Assembly (NCBI GenBank): GCA_002869615.1
Contig: PKUH01000110.1
Location: 1 to 41,079, forward strand
DNA: 41,079 bases
Reading direction: 5' to 3'
Origin: Desulfuromonas sp.
GTDB lineage: Bacteria; Desulfobacterota; Desulfuromonadia; Desulfuromonadales; UBA2294
Shown: positions 27,166-35,832 of the stretch, piece by piece
Numbering within the stretch: the stretch's first letter is position 1
How the letters are laid out: every line of letters starts with the position of its first letter
Translations under genes and position numbers: made by a program
Notes under the pieces: generated by a model
Database searches by the model: none
What the model was told of the DNA's origin: nothing
The model's input: the letters and a program-made list of their open reading frames with translations, nothing else

Positions 27166-27253
27166 AAAAACCAGGACTACAATATTCTGAAGCGAAAGGG
27201 GCACACTCAAATCAGGCATTTTTTCAACACATGGTTAGAAATCAATTTACAGG

Positions 27254-27285
27254 AATGGTCATCTGATTGACCGTTCTTTTTTTTT
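27254..27285 (+). terminator. Rho-independent terminator of the hybrid sensor kinase gene
   Basis: AATGGTCA (27254-27261) pairs with TGACCGTT (27268-27275), eight pairs including one G-U, around a 6-nt loop. Nine T residues follow after one C. It ends rightward transcription some 150 bp behind the kinase stop codon and separates it from the cyclase gene. Confidence 0.85.
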
Positions 27286-27460
27286 CGAGTACAGTGACTT
27301 CTGAAATTTATATAGCTTGACAGGAATTTGCCGCCGGAGGGGGCTGGCCGGATCGATTGAAACCACTCTACCCGCAGGGTGGTATTGTTATCTGAAGTTT
27401 TACGATTTTACACGCTCGTACCAAATATGGATTAACGGAGTTTAGTCACTGGAGAATGTT

Positions 27461-29386
27461 TTGAAGTTCAAATTTTCAAAGCGAATACACGTACTTTCTC
27501 TCCTTGGTCTACTCCTTACGTTTTTTTCATGTGTCCTCAGTATTCATTCGCCTCAACTGATAGAAACATCTGAATCTCTTCTTCTCGATTATCGTTTTCT
27601 GTTGCGAAATATCATTGCCCCGCCAGCTCAGCCTGAGGACATCGTCATCGTCGAAATCGACGAAAGAAGCCTCGAAAAATATGGCCGATGGCCCTGGAGC
27701 AGAGAGCTGCAAGGTCAACTCATCGAAAAGATTTTCGATTGTTCACCAGCCGTCCTTGCTGTCGATATTTTCTACTCTGAAGTGGAATCGGAGGAGAACG
27801 ATAAAAAACTCGGCAAGATTATCGCAGCAAATAGTGAAAAGATCGTCCTCGCCGGCGCCTTCGATTTTGCAAAGGAAAACACATCATTTCCTCCTGACTT
27901 TCTTCTGGACAGTGCCATACTCAAGGTAAGAGATTATTCCTCTCTCGGAAATACCCTCCGGGTCACGAACTTCAAAAAAGCTGTAGAAAATATTTACACG
28001 GGAGGTATGATCGGACACGTCTTGAGTCCGCCCGACCTTGACGGGAAGTTACGATGGGAACATCTCTATATCAACTATCAGGACGAATTCTACCCGTCGC
28101 TTGCGCTTGCTACCTCAGCAAAGGCAATGAACGTACCGATTGAAGAGATCACGATATATGGTAATTATGGTGTCGGAATCGGCGATACCCTGGTCCCGAC
28201 CGACCCCTCTGGGAGAATCCGGATAAACCATTTGGGCGGGAAAGGTTTTTTCCTTCATCTTTCGGCGGCTGACATCATCTCGGGAGAGGCAGACCCCTCC
28301 CTGCTTGCCGGGAAAGTCACAATATTAGGAACAACGGCTATTTCAACGTTTGACTTCATGGTCACGCCCTTCCTTTCGAGAGCTCCGGCCGTCGAAAAAA
28401 ACGCAACAGTCATCGAGAACCTTCTTCACTCCCGTCTTATCAGGGCCGTTCCGCTTTCAATTCTAATCCTTATCATCATCACGACGGGAACTTGTCTCTC
28501 TTTTCTCCTGCCGAAACTGAGGGCAGCAGGAGGGATCATCCTCTCGACATCTATCATCCTTCTTTTTGTAATCCTGAATGTCTATCTCTTTACATTCGAA
28601 GGGAAATATCTCAATTTTTTCTATCCCTTCGCCAATATGGCCATCATTACACTTTTCTTCGGCGGCTACAAATACTTCAATGAAGAGAAAAAATCCAAAG
28701 AATTAAAAAGAATTTTCTCCTCCTACGTCTCACCGAAAATTGTCGAACAACTTATCAAAAATCCCGAGATGGCGCGCCTTGGAGGAACCCGCAAAGAAGT
28801 GACCGTTCTCTTTTCTGACATTCAGGGATTCACCACTTTCTCCGAGAGCAGGGATCCTGAGGAAGTCGTTTCAATGCTTAACGAATATTTCAAGGTCATG
28901 TCCGATATCATTTTCCATTGGGACGGGACTCTGGACAAGTTCGTCGGGGATGAAATCATGGCATTCTGGGGGGCGCCAACCGAGCAACCTAACCACGCGG
29001 AACTTGCGCTAAGCTGCGCCCTGGACATGTCTGATCAGCTTGATAAATTAAGAGCGCAATGGCAGGCGGGAGGAAAGGCGCAGATAGACTGTGGCATCGG
29101 CCTTAATACAGGGGTCGCCCTCATCGGCAATATCGGGTCGCCTGACAAGATGATGGACTACACAGCCATCGGCGACACCATCAACCTCGGCGCCCGGGTC
29201 GAAGCGATGACCAGAAAATATGAGACACGGATCCTGATTACGGAATTTACACAGTCCAAACTTGCTGAAACCTGCGCCAGAAAGGATTTCGAGCAGATTA
29301 TCATCAAAGAGGAAGATACGGTCAAGGTCAAAGGAAAGGCCCAGGCAGTCACGATCTATAGCGTCATGTCAGCCGCTCAGGATTAA
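27461..29386 (+). CDS. CHASE2-domain adenylate cyclase (class III)
   Basis: A 641-residue membrane enzyme expected to make cAMP. It has an N-terminal membrane segment (residues 10-28), a periplasmic CHASE2 sensor (about 30-325, with VIVEIDERSLEKYGRWPWSR), three further membrane segments (about 328-405) and a cytoplasmic class III cyclase domain (about 440-620). Both metal-binding aspartates are present (LFSDIQGFTTF and VGDEIMAFWG), and the lysine of TLDKFVGDE, which reads adenine, is kept, with Thr in DYTAIGDTINL at the second specificity position. A TTG at 27461 is the start; GGAG lies six bases before it, while the nearby ATG at 27456 meets a stop at once. CHASE2 cyclases often neighbour FecR-domain genes, as here. 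No promoter was clear. Confidence 0.93.
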   Translation: MKFKFSKRIHVLSLLGLLLTFFSCVLSIHSPQLIETSESLLLDYRFLLRNIIAPPAQPEDIVIVEIDERSLEKYGRWPWSRELQGQLIEKIFDCSPAVLAVDIFYSEVESEENDKKLGKIIAANSEKIVLAGAFDFAKENTSFPPDFLLDSAILKVRDYSSLGNTLRVTNFKKAVENIYTGGMIGHVLSPPDLDGKLRWEHLYINYQDEFYPSLALATSAKAMNVPIEEITIYGNYGVGIGDTLVPTDPSGRIRINHLGGKGFFLHLSAADIISGEADPSLLAGKVTILGTTAISTFDFMVTPFLSRAPAVEKNATVIENLLHSRLIRAVPLSILILIIITTGTCLSFLLPKLRAAGGIILSTSIILLFVILNVYLFTFEGKYLNFFYPFANMAIITLFFGGYKYFNEEKKSKELKRIFSSYVSPKIVEQLIKNPEMARLGGTRKEVTVLFSDIQGFTTFSESRDPEEVVSMLNEYFKVMSDIIFHWDGTLDKFVGDEIMAFWGAPTEQPNHAELALSCALDMSDQLDKLRAQWQAGGKAQIDCGIGLNTGVALIGNIGSPDKMMDYTAIGDTINLGARVEAMTRKYETRILITEFTQSKLAETCARKDFEQIIIKEEDTVKVKGKAQAVTIYSVMSAAQD

Positions 29387-29392
29387 AGGTAC

Positions 29393-30385
29393 CTACTCGA
29401 AAACCGAGTAGAATGCTTCATTCTGATAGACATTAAACTTCCCTTCGCGATCGGCACGCTCAGGATCCCCCTCCTTGCGTGAGGAGTCGTCGTCAAAGAC
29501 GACAACAATCCTCCCGTCTTCAGTAACGGCAACCCCTTCCGGTTTGTGCAGAAAAGATCGGAGCACCTCGATGTCGCAGTCACCCGTACCCTTCTCAAGG
29601 AGGTCTTCGGGGATGGCCCAAAGGTGCCCACCCAGGGCATCGATGCTCTCGCCTTCGTAGCTTGTCAACATCAGGTAGCGCTTTCTGAGCCCATCATATT
29701 CGAGGGCGGAAATCCCTTCGGCCCGGCCGAAGCGCTTCACGGTGTCGACCTCAAGGACTTTTTCGAGAGGATCGCCGCCATCGACAATCGGAAGTTTCCA
29801 TATCATGACGACGTAAGAAGGCTCTTTGTAACTTGGTCCGATTTCACGGACACCGACATAAGCGGCCCTGTCATCTCTGGAAAGGGCAAATGCTTCGATC
29901 TTCATGTATGGGGTGTTGAGTCGTTCGCGCAACTCTGCCAACTTCGCCCCAAGCTCCGGGAGTTCCTCAGAAGACCAGCCACCGCCAGAACGGGGTGATA
30001 TTTTGATAAGTCTGTTGTAGGCAGGATCAGGCCGATCGTACGAGGTGACCGCATATATCTCCCGTGAACCCCGGTTCGAGGCTGAAGCATCCTCGAATTT
30101 GCGCGCTTCGATTATGCGGCCATCTGCAGTCCGCAGAGGGATGTTTTCAATAAGGAAGAGTCCCTCCTGCAGATGATAAAGATAAACGGGAGGTTCGTCG
30201 TTCTTATCGTTAAAGACGAAAAGGTTCTCCCCCTGGTGAGCCAGACCCGATGGTTCAAACCTTGCGGCACGTGCGTGAGGGCCCTTCATGGTCAGATAGG
30301 TATCTTCGACCGGTATCCCGGAAGAACATCCCCAGAGCGGAATCAGACACAACAGCGGCAGGAACTTAATCATTCGATGGGGCAT
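29393..30385 (-). CDS. Lipoprotein, probable beta-propeller / phytase-esterase-like
   Basis: A 330-residue protein with lipoprotein signal peptide (lipobox IPLWGC, Cys near 20). The mature part has repeated short strands such as GLAHQGENLFVFNDKNDE, EAFALSRDDRAAYVGVRE and PEGVAVTEDGRIVVVFDDD. These resemble blades of esterase-like phytase or DUF3616-type propellers; acid residues could hold calcium. No catalytic set is certain. ATG 30383-30385 has GGAG seven bases upstream and lies within the 3' end of the cyclic-nucleotide-binding gene (20-bp overlap), so the two are probably one transcript. It ends six bases from the cyclase gene on the other strand. A surface or periplasmic part of the same system is likely. 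Confidence 0.75.
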   Translation of the reverse strand: MPHRMIKFLPLLCLIPLWGCSSGIPVEDTYLTMKGPHARAARFEPSGLAHQGENLFVFNDKNDEPPVYLYHLQEGLFLIENIPLRTADGRIIEARKFEDASASNRGSREIYAVTSYDRPDPAYNRLIKISPRSGGGWSSEELPELGAKLAELRERLNTPYMKIEAFALSRDDRAAYVGVREIGPSYKEPSYVVMIWKLPIVDGGDPLEKVLEVDTVKRFGRAEGISALEYDGLRKRYLMLTSYEGESIDALGGHLWAIPEDLLEKGTGDCDIEVLRSFLHKPEGVAVTEDGRIVVVFDDDSSRKEGDPERADREGKFNVYQNEAFYSVFE

Positions 30386-31544
30386 GCGATTTCTCCATAA
30401 AGGCTCTGAGTCTCTGCGAAAGGGTCGTGATGATGCCGCGAGTCAGTTCCGGATACTCCTCGATCAGTTCGTAGAAGTCGCCGCGATCGAGCTTCAGAAG
30501 ATCACAGTCAGATATCGCCCTGACCGTCGCACTTCTCGGCGCGTTATCGAAAAGCGCCATCTCCCCGAAATAATCCCCTTTACTCAGGACGTTAATCCTC
30601 TTCTGCTCCTTCTCCACCGACACATTCCCGTTCAAAACGATATAGAAGGAGTCACTCGGATCGTTCTCCCGGCAAACGACTTGACCTTCTTCGACCGATT
30701 CTTCAGCGAACATCTCGGCCACCGGGCGAAGTTCTTCTCCGGAGAGGAGTGAAAACATCGGTACACTCTTAAGGAAAAATATTCTATCCATCGTCCACAT
30801 CGAAGGACCTCCACTCTCTTGAGTTTTTTCGGTAACGACCCAGTTCGCAACAGACTTCAACCACGGATCATCTATTTCCAGAAGCAGATTCTGCCAGCCG
30901 CCTGCGCATTCCCCCTGGACTTCTCCTGTCGGCGCGGGGGAAGCCATCGGTAATGTATCTTCAAGGAAAGGAATGACATAAGAGGCGGTATCCTTATGGA
31001 TAATATTTTCAAGGAGCTCTATGCTGTTGGCAACATCCCTCTTCTGGGTACTGATATAGTTCAGAAAGGCCTTGTAAATGGTCTTCTGATCGTAGAGAAG
31101 TCCCAATCCTCTAAAGATGCTCTCCCTGTTCCTTGCGATGCTATGGGTGATCTCCCGACAAAACATATTCCCCTTGAAAGATTCTATCTGATCGGGGTTC
31201 TCCGCAATTCTTGAAAAGGTGGCGAGGAGCACTTTCAATTTTTGCCCAATTTCGATCTCCGCTAGAATGATCTGAAGGAGTTTTTCTTCGAATCGATGCA
31301 TATCATGGAAGGTTTTATTAATCGTGTTGAGAGATGACAGGGCCATGTTCCGATCGATCGAATCGGCATTAACGGCAATATCGACCAGATTTTCAACTGA
31401 CTCGTCGCAGACGATCCGGCCGAGAGTGGAGAGGATTCCAAGTCGCAAACGCGAATTACCGTCATCGCGGTCATAGGTCTCACGGAGGAAGCGGACGCCC
31501 TCCGGGCCATAAGAAACCAGGGCGCTCTTCGCAACGCCGCACAT
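30366..31544 (-). CDS. 3' part of a split transporter gene: HEAT repeats and cyclic-nucleotide-binding domain
   Basis: This 392-codon reading frame continues the gene at 31635-33491 in the same frame after one TAA. Residues 1-230 are HEAT-like helices; residues about 255-375 are a cyclic-nucleotide-binding domain with the phosphate-binding cassette KGDYFGEMALFDNAPRSATV, whose Glu and Arg are the known contacts for cyclic phosphate and ribose. The 30 codons between the TAA and this ATG (SVLREAIKSAGRLSTPTLLP and on) also read as a HEAT repeat. The ATG at 31542-31544 has GGAGGG only one base upstream, a poor spacing, so independent translation may be weak. Ligand is likely cAMP given the cyclase next door, but cGMP or others are possible. 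Confidence 0.85.
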   Translation of the reverse strand: MCGVAKSALVSYGPEGVRFLRETYDRDDGNSRLRLGILSTLGRIVCDESVENLVDIAVNADSIDRNMALSSLNTINKTFHDMHRFEEKLLQIILAEIEIGQKLKVLLATFSRIAENPDQIESFKGNMFCREITHSIARNRESIFRGLGLLYDQKTIYKAFLNYISTQKRDVANSIELLENIIHKDTASYVIPFLEDTLPMASPAPTGEVQGECAGGWQNLLLEIDDPWLKSVANWVVTEKTQESGGPSMWTMDRIFFLKSVPMFSLLSGEELRPVAEMFAEESVEEGQVVCRENDPSDSFYIVLNGNVSVEKEQKRINVLSKGDYFGEMALFDNAPRSATVRAISDCDLLKLDRGDFYELIEEYPELTRGIITTLSQRLRAFMEKSHAPSND

Positions 31545-31634
31545 CCCTCCAGATGCAAGAGCGTGGATAAGAAAAGGGAGAAGGGTGGGAGTCGAGAGGC
31601 GTCCCGCTGATTTGATCGCCTCTCGAAGAACCGA

Positions 31635-33491
31635 TTAGTCGGGGCTTTCGAGTAGAGGGATCAATGGCTCTGCCAAGGAATCCAGAGCAACCTCACCGGC
31701 GATATACGCAGCCGTTCTCTGCTCTTCCGGCAGAGCGCTGTCAAACAGCTGCAGGAGACGCGACTCGGCGAGAGCTCTCGTTTCAGAATCTCCTTTCAGA
31801 ATGAGATAAATCAGAGCTTCTCCCAGAACCTGGAGGTCTTTGCAGGAAAGGTATGGATCTAAATCTCGAGTATGATCAGTGCCCGGGATACAGCAAAGAG
31901 CACGAATGCAATACGCTTGATCAGCCGAAATACCTGTCGTTGCAAGATGACGCAATAAAACTCCGGAGGCTTTTTCGCCAAGACATTTACCGGCGACCAT
32001 CAGGGCTTCTTTTCGGATGAGAGCACTTTTGTGATCAAAGAGCGCGCTTATGCGATCAAGACTCACCGGCAACAGATTCTCCTTGATCAGTTCAAGGGAG
32101 AAAAGGACCTCCTTGTCGACCTTTGACGTGAGGGTCTCCTCGATTGCACCGATAATATTTGGCTCGGAGATCCCTTCTGAGAATCCACCACTCTCCTGCA
32201 GCCTAATCCTTCGCCTGCTCAAAGAGCTTCTCAGCTTTTCCACATAAGGTTTTTTGAGATTGATGGCAGACAGAACGGCGAAGATGCAGAGAACGGAAAC
32301 GGTAACTGATATCATCTGGAGAGACATCGTCTTCTCGGCAAGGATCAGTAAACCACTGGCCATCAGAACGGCCAGCGGTTTAAAGATACCATCCGAAGAA
32401 ATCTTCAATTTTGACTGCTTGGCCGGTGAGTATGGCATATAGAGGATACTCGACGCCGTCTTGAATGATGAGTATTTGAGAACGTTTTCTGAAAAACGGA
32501 TCCCGGCAACAATCCAGATGGATGGCAAAAAGACAAAAACGAGTGAACCTGTAAAGAGAGTCATTGGCATAAGCAGGAGGCTTACGACCATTCCGAAGGT
32601 CAGCAGGATGCGCCCCGCCACGAAGAGTTGGAAAAAGAGGGCGACTGCATTCAATGCCGCGAAAAAAATGCCGAGAAAAGCTGTGATCTGATCCCTGGAA
32701 TAGCTCTCTTTAAGCATCGATTTGAATTGAAAATCTATCAGGGTCGAACAAATAACCATGGTGCAGGAAAGCGCGAGGAAGGTCAGCATCAGCCTGTCCT
32801 TCATCACATCAGTGCCCGCCGAGGACATGCGTAAGAAAAAATTCCTGCTCCGCGAACTTTCCGTGATCTCCTCAGCCTGAGAGCCCAGAAAAGTGTTGAA
32901 GATCTTCATGTCCAGAATGAGCATGAAGCCGAGGATGGGGATCACCGCCAGAAGGAGATTTTCTGTCCCGAACCAATGGGCCAAAACCGGCACCAGAAGC
33001 CCCATAAGAACGGCCCCCATCGTTCCTCCCGCATTGACAACTGAAGAGAGCCTCTTCGCCTCCCTGGTATCAAAGGTCCTTATGACCGTTATGGCACTGA
33101 TCATGACAAGAATATCGACAAGGGTCTGCAAAACGATATAAAGCGCAAAGACGAGCCAAGGGGCAGGATTGGCAAGGAAAAGTCGTGCAAGGACAAGAGC
33201 TGCAATGAAAACAATTTTGAGGCCGAGAGACTCCGTGGTCTTCTTAAGCGTAAGAGAGCTTTGAACAGTTGAGACAAAGACAAAGAAGACAGATTGGAAC
33301 GCAAAGAGGTAAGGGAGGTAATGGGTCTCGTAGGTGTCCAGGAAAAGGGCCGTTATCAGGCTCTGAATAACCACCAGGGCGGCTATGGCCAGAGCCGAAT
33401 AGGTCGATAGGACAAGAACTTTTTGCCCTTCACCCTGTTTTATGCCGAGAAGGTCGCTGAGTTTATCCACAGGACTGATCTTTATTGCCAT
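31635..33491 (-). CDS. 5' part of a split gene: Npt/Tlc-like 12-TM transporter with HEAT repeats
   Basis: This 618-residue reading has 12 predicted membrane segments in the first 420 residues (for example LALVVIQ-like IAALVVIQSLITALFL and ALYIVLQTLVDILVMIS), resembling nucleotide transporters of the Npt/Tlc family or other MFS-type carriers. HEAT repeats follow from about residue 430. Reading ends at TAA 31635-31637 within a repeat (LIPLLESPD). Downstream codons in the same frame continue the repeats and reach the cyclic-nucleotide domain; the full protein would be about 1040 residues. I chose ATG 33491 (GAGAG upstream) over a reading to 33545, which would start inside a strong hairpin. Transport substrate is unknown; the domain order suggests that cyclic nucleotide controls it. 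Confidence 0.82.
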   Translation of the reverse strand: MAIKISPVDKLSDLLGIKQGEGQKVLVLSTYSALAIAALVVIQSLITALFLDTYETHYLPYLFAFQSVFFVFVSTVQSSLTLKKTTESLGLKIVFIAALVLARLFLANPAPWLVFALYIVLQTLVDILVMISAITVIRTFDTREAKRLSSVVNAGGTMGAVLMGLLVPVLAHWFGTENLLLAVIPILGFMLILDMKIFNTFLGSQAEEITESSRSRNFFLRMSSAGTDVMKDRLMLTFLALSCTMVICSTLIDFQFKSMLKESYSRDQITAFLGIFFAALNAVALFFQLFVAGRILLTFGMVVSLLLMPMTLFTGSLVFVFLPSIWIVAGIRFSENVLKYSSFKTASSILYMPYSPAKQSKLKISSDGIFKPLAVLMASGLLILAEKTMSLQMISVTVSVLCIFAVLSAINLKKPYVEKLRSSLSRRRIRLQESGGFSEGISEPNIIGAIEETLTSKVDKEVLFSLELIKENLLPVSLDRISALFDHKSALIRKEALMVAGKCLGEKASGVLLRHLATTGISADQAYCIRALCCIPGTDHTRDLDPYLSCKDLQVLGEALIYLILKGDSETRALAESRLLQLFDSALPEEQRTAAYIAGEVALDSLAEPLIPLLESPD

Positions 33492-33512
33492 AGCTCTCGG
33501 CAGTAATTGATA

Positions 33513-33550
33513 ATTGAGTGTCCATCCGAAAATCCGGATGGACACTCAAT
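33513..33550 (-). repeat. Perfect 16-bp inverted repeat between the FecR and transporter genes
   Basis: ATTGAGTGTCCATCCG (33513-33528) pairs fully with CGGATGGACACTCAAT (33535-33550) around a 6-nt loop. It lies in the 94-bp gap after the FecR stop. On the minus strand it is followed by TATCAATTAC, not a true U tract, so it may be a weak terminator, an RNA-stabilising hairpin or a protein site. Confidence 0.75.
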
Positions 33551-33585
33551 GGTTTCTGGTGGTGGATCGCCTTCCCAAGAAAAAG

Positions 33586-34323
33586 CTAGGGGATCGTTGG
33601 GCCCGGTTGGCCCGGTTCGCCAGAGTCAGGATCCTGATCAACGGGTGGCTCGAGCGCTGGATCCGGTTCGGTGATTGCATCGATCGTATCCGTTATGTCG
33701 TCAACTTCTTCGCTAACTTCGGACTCCTCCGTTATGCCGGTGAGGGGGACCGCTACCGGTTCGGAAACAGCCTTGCCCTGTTCGATTGTAACCATCTGTC
33801 CCGCTCGAATGAAGATTTTTCCACCCTGGGAAGGATCAACAGAAGAGACATCAACAATTCCTTCAAGGCAGGTAACAGTCGTAAAAGGATTGCCGCTTTC
33901 ATTGACTCCGACGTTGAAATCGATCACGGTGCCACGGGCCGCGGCGTAACTTGTCGGCGTGTGAACCTCGAAATTGGTCTTGCCGACGACCGCACGCATC
34001 TGGCCATCGACAAGATTAAATATCGACTGGCCCCGATCTTCTCTATTGTAAACAAAATCTGATATCTGCATCTTTGACCGTGACTTGAGAGTCAGAATGC
34101 TGTCGTCAACAAAGAGCATTTTGATCCGTGAACTCCCCCCGGTCGCGACTGTATCGTCCAATTCGATACTATCGTTGACCATGGCCGCTGCCGCTTGTCC
34201 CTGAGTCTTATAAATCGTCGCCTCCCCCCTCACCTGAACGACCTTGCCGACAAGAGGAACGGCATACCCGTTGGAGGAGAGAACCAAAAGCAGAACCGTC
34301 ATCGCAAGAATTATTCTAGCCAT
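33586..34323 (-). CDS. Exported FecR-domain protein
   Basis: A 245-residue protein with a signal peptide (MARIILAMTVLLLVLSSNGYA) and a FecR domain at about residues 50-155 (DDTVATGGSSRIKMLFVDDS; FEVHTPTSYAAARGT). The T-P-x-A-x-x-x-R-G-T stretch is the family hallmark. Here there is no anti-sigma part, unlike classical FecR; such stand-alone periplasmic FecR proteins are often coded next to CHASE2 cyclases. The C-terminal 60 residues are acidic and Pro-rich (EPDPALEPPVDQDPDSG), likely disordered. GAGG precedes the ATG at eight bases. It begins two bases after the TPR/barrel gene stop, so the two are co-transcribed from the riboswitch leader. Confidence 0.9.
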   Translation of the reverse strand: MARIILAMTVLLLVLSSNGYAVPLVGKVVQVRGEATIYKTQGQAAAAMVNDSIELDDTVATGGSSRIKMLFVDDSILTLKSRSKMQISDFVYNREDRGQSIFNLVDGQMRAVVGKTNFEVHTPTSYAAARGTVIDFNVGVNESGNPFTTVTCLEGIVDVSSVDPSQGGKIFIRAGQMVTIEQGKAVSEPVAVPLTGITEESEVSEEVDDITDTIDAITEPDPALEPPVDQDPDSGEPGQPGPTIP

Positions 34324-34325
34324 GA

Positions 34326-35618
34326 TTAAAACCTCACTTTCAGATCGAGTCCGGTTATGGCCCTGTCATAAGTATAGTTGTCCATATTGGCCTTGTTATT
34401 AATATAACTCTGACTAAACATCAAACCGACATAGCTATTGAGCTGCTTCTCGAAACTCAATAAGGCCTTGTAGCTGTCTTGTTCTCTCTTTTTCGGATCA
34501 AATCCTTTTATCTCATCATATTTACGACGGTCATAGCTCCCGTAAATTCCGAAATTGAAATCGCCACTCAGATCTAAATTGTATTCGAGAAAAGTCTTGT
34601 TGCTGCTGTATTGACGAAAATCCTCCTTAGCAGAGTTTTTCGCATAGACATAACCCAATTTTGCTTTGCCCATCTCTCCCAGTTTCGCCGTTTGAACAAT
34701 ACCGGCAATATGTGTATGGCCTGTTTTCTGAGAGTTCGTTGGAAAAAGGGGGCTGTCCTCGTAGTTGGTTTGCTTGTAATTGTATGTAAGGATGGTCATA
34801 AGCTCATCCCCTTCCGGAATGATAATAGACGGGCCAAAACTGTTCGAATAGTTGTACTTTTCACTTCCGAGGAATGTGTAGTTAAAGGCATAGCGGGCTT
34901 CCAGGGTTACTGCCTCGAACCGATATTGGGTCTTTGCTTTCAGAGCATGTGACTGGATATCAGAATCATCGAGTTCATTGTGCAGAGTCTGAAAGAATGA
35001 ATAAGAAGTGTTCAATTTGAATTTATCGGTGCGGAGCGCATCATATCCGCCATTAAAAGCAAAGGTATTTCTCCAGTCGCTCTCATCGTCAACTCCAAAC
35101 GGGAGCGTTCCTGACTTCGATTTAACGATAACATTGGTGTCGTACTGAACTCCCGTCGAAAACTCAAGCTTCCAAGGTTTCTCCGCCTTCTTGATCGCCT
35201 CTTCTATCTGCAGAATATAATCATCAGCCTGCTTCGCAAGATCTGTACTGGGAGCCAAATCTCGCGAATTTTCAAAGAAATCTTGAGCTTCTTCATAGAT
35301 CTTCGTTCGGTAGTAGTAAAATCCAAGCTCATAGTTGACCTTGGGATCTTCGGGATAGGAACGCAAAAGGCCTTTCAATATTGCCTCAGCTTCGTCAAGC
35401 CCCTCTTTGTTGAGAGTCATGCCAAGATAAAGCATCGCATCGTAGCTTTTCGGGTTGATCTTCAGGGCTTCCCGGAAGGAGGCTTCAGCATCACGGTATT
35501 TTTGCTCAGCCAGAAAGGCCTGACCCTGTTCCACAAGCTCTTCAGGAGAAGCCGCAAAACCATGCGGGACAAAAAAAACAAACAACAAGGCAAGCAGGAC
35601 CAATAAGGAACGTTTCAT
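34326..35618 (-). CDS. TPR-containing outer-membrane beta-barrel protein
   Basis: A 430-residue exported protein. The signal peptide ends near FAASPEE (about residue 22). TPR repeats fill about 25-150 (YRDAEASFREALKINPKSYD; DPKVNYELGFYYYRTKIYEE). From about residue 150 to the end, strands with alternating aromatic residues (KFKLNTSYSFFQTLH; ARYAFNYTFLG; FNFGIYGSYDRRKY) and a final LDLKVRF with terminal Phe point to a beta-barrel in the outer membrane. The layout is like SlpI/DUF560-type proteins, but I make no assignment. AAAGGGG lies eight bases before ATG 35618. Upstream lie a promoter, a riboswitch and a terminator, so this is the direct target of the RNA switch. Confidence 0.87.
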   Translation of the reverse strand: MKRSLLVLLALLFVFFVPHGFAASPEELVEQGQAFLAEQKYRDAEASFREALKINPKSYDAMLYLGMTLNKEGLDEAEAILKGLLRSYPEDPKVNYELGFYYYRTKIYEEAQDFFENSRDLAPSTDLAKQADDYILQIEEAIKKAEKPWKLEFSTGVQYDTNVIVKSKSGTLPFGVDDESDWRNTFAFNGGYDALRTDKFKLNTSYSFFQTLHNELDDSDIQSHALKAKTQYRFEAVTLEARYAFNYTFLGSEKYNYSNSFGPSIIIPEGDELMTILTYNYKQTNYEDSPLFPTNSQKTGHTHIAGIVQTAKLGEMGKAKLGYVYAKNSAKEDFRQYSSNKTFLEYNLDLSGDFNFGIYGSYDRRKYDEIKGFDPKKREQDSYKALLSFEKQLNSYVGLMFSQSYINNKANMDNYTYDRAITGLDLKVRF

Positions 35619-35670
35619 TTCGAGACCCCTTTAAGTTGTTGTTAAATAAGAAAAATTAAAGCTGCAAAAA

Positions 35671-35711
35671 TAAAAATAAAAATCCCATCTTCAACAACCG
35701 AAGATGGGATT
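35671..35711 (-). terminator. Terminator hairpin of the riboswitch expression platform
   Basis: AATCCCATCTT (35701-35711 on the minus strand) pairs with AAGATGGGATT (35681-35691), 11 bp plus a closing C-G. On the minus strand TTTTATTTTTATTTTT follows. It stands between the aptamer and the TPR gene start. The segment GAGATGGGG at 35732-35740, next to the aptamer's closing stem, could pair with CCCATC of the left arm to make an antiterminator. Confidence 0.85.
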
Positions 35712-35738
35712 AAAATATATTCCTCTACTCTTCCCCAT

Positions 35739-35825
35739 CTCTCTTCGGCGGCCCAGCCATCTCTTTATTTCGAGACCTGAAACTCTGCGTCCTGGCATTG
35801 CTGCAAGTTTGCTCTTTTCGGAGAG
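35739..35825 (-). promoter_or_regulatory. GEMM-I riboswitch, probable cGAMP-sensing type (GEMM-Ib)
   Basis: On the minus strand an 87-nt region matches the c-di-GMP-I (GEMM-I) aptamer. Seen in order: a P1 half CTCTC (35825-35821); GAGCAAAC (35814-35807); a hairpin TTGCA-GCAA-TGCCAG with a GNRA loop; GGACGCAGAG (35792-35783); a second stem GTCTC/GAGAT (35775-35771 with 35763-35759); GGCTGGGCCGCCGA; and P1 half GAGAG (35743-35739). By alignment to the Vc2 aptamer, the base that contacts the first guanine (G20 there) is A at 35813. A at this position marks the group that prefers 3',3'-cGAMP, known from Geobacter. It begins some seven bases after a -10 box and precedes a terminator. Whether the ligand turns the gene on or off cannot be read directly. 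Confidence 0.83.
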
Positions 35826-35832
35826 TTATCAC

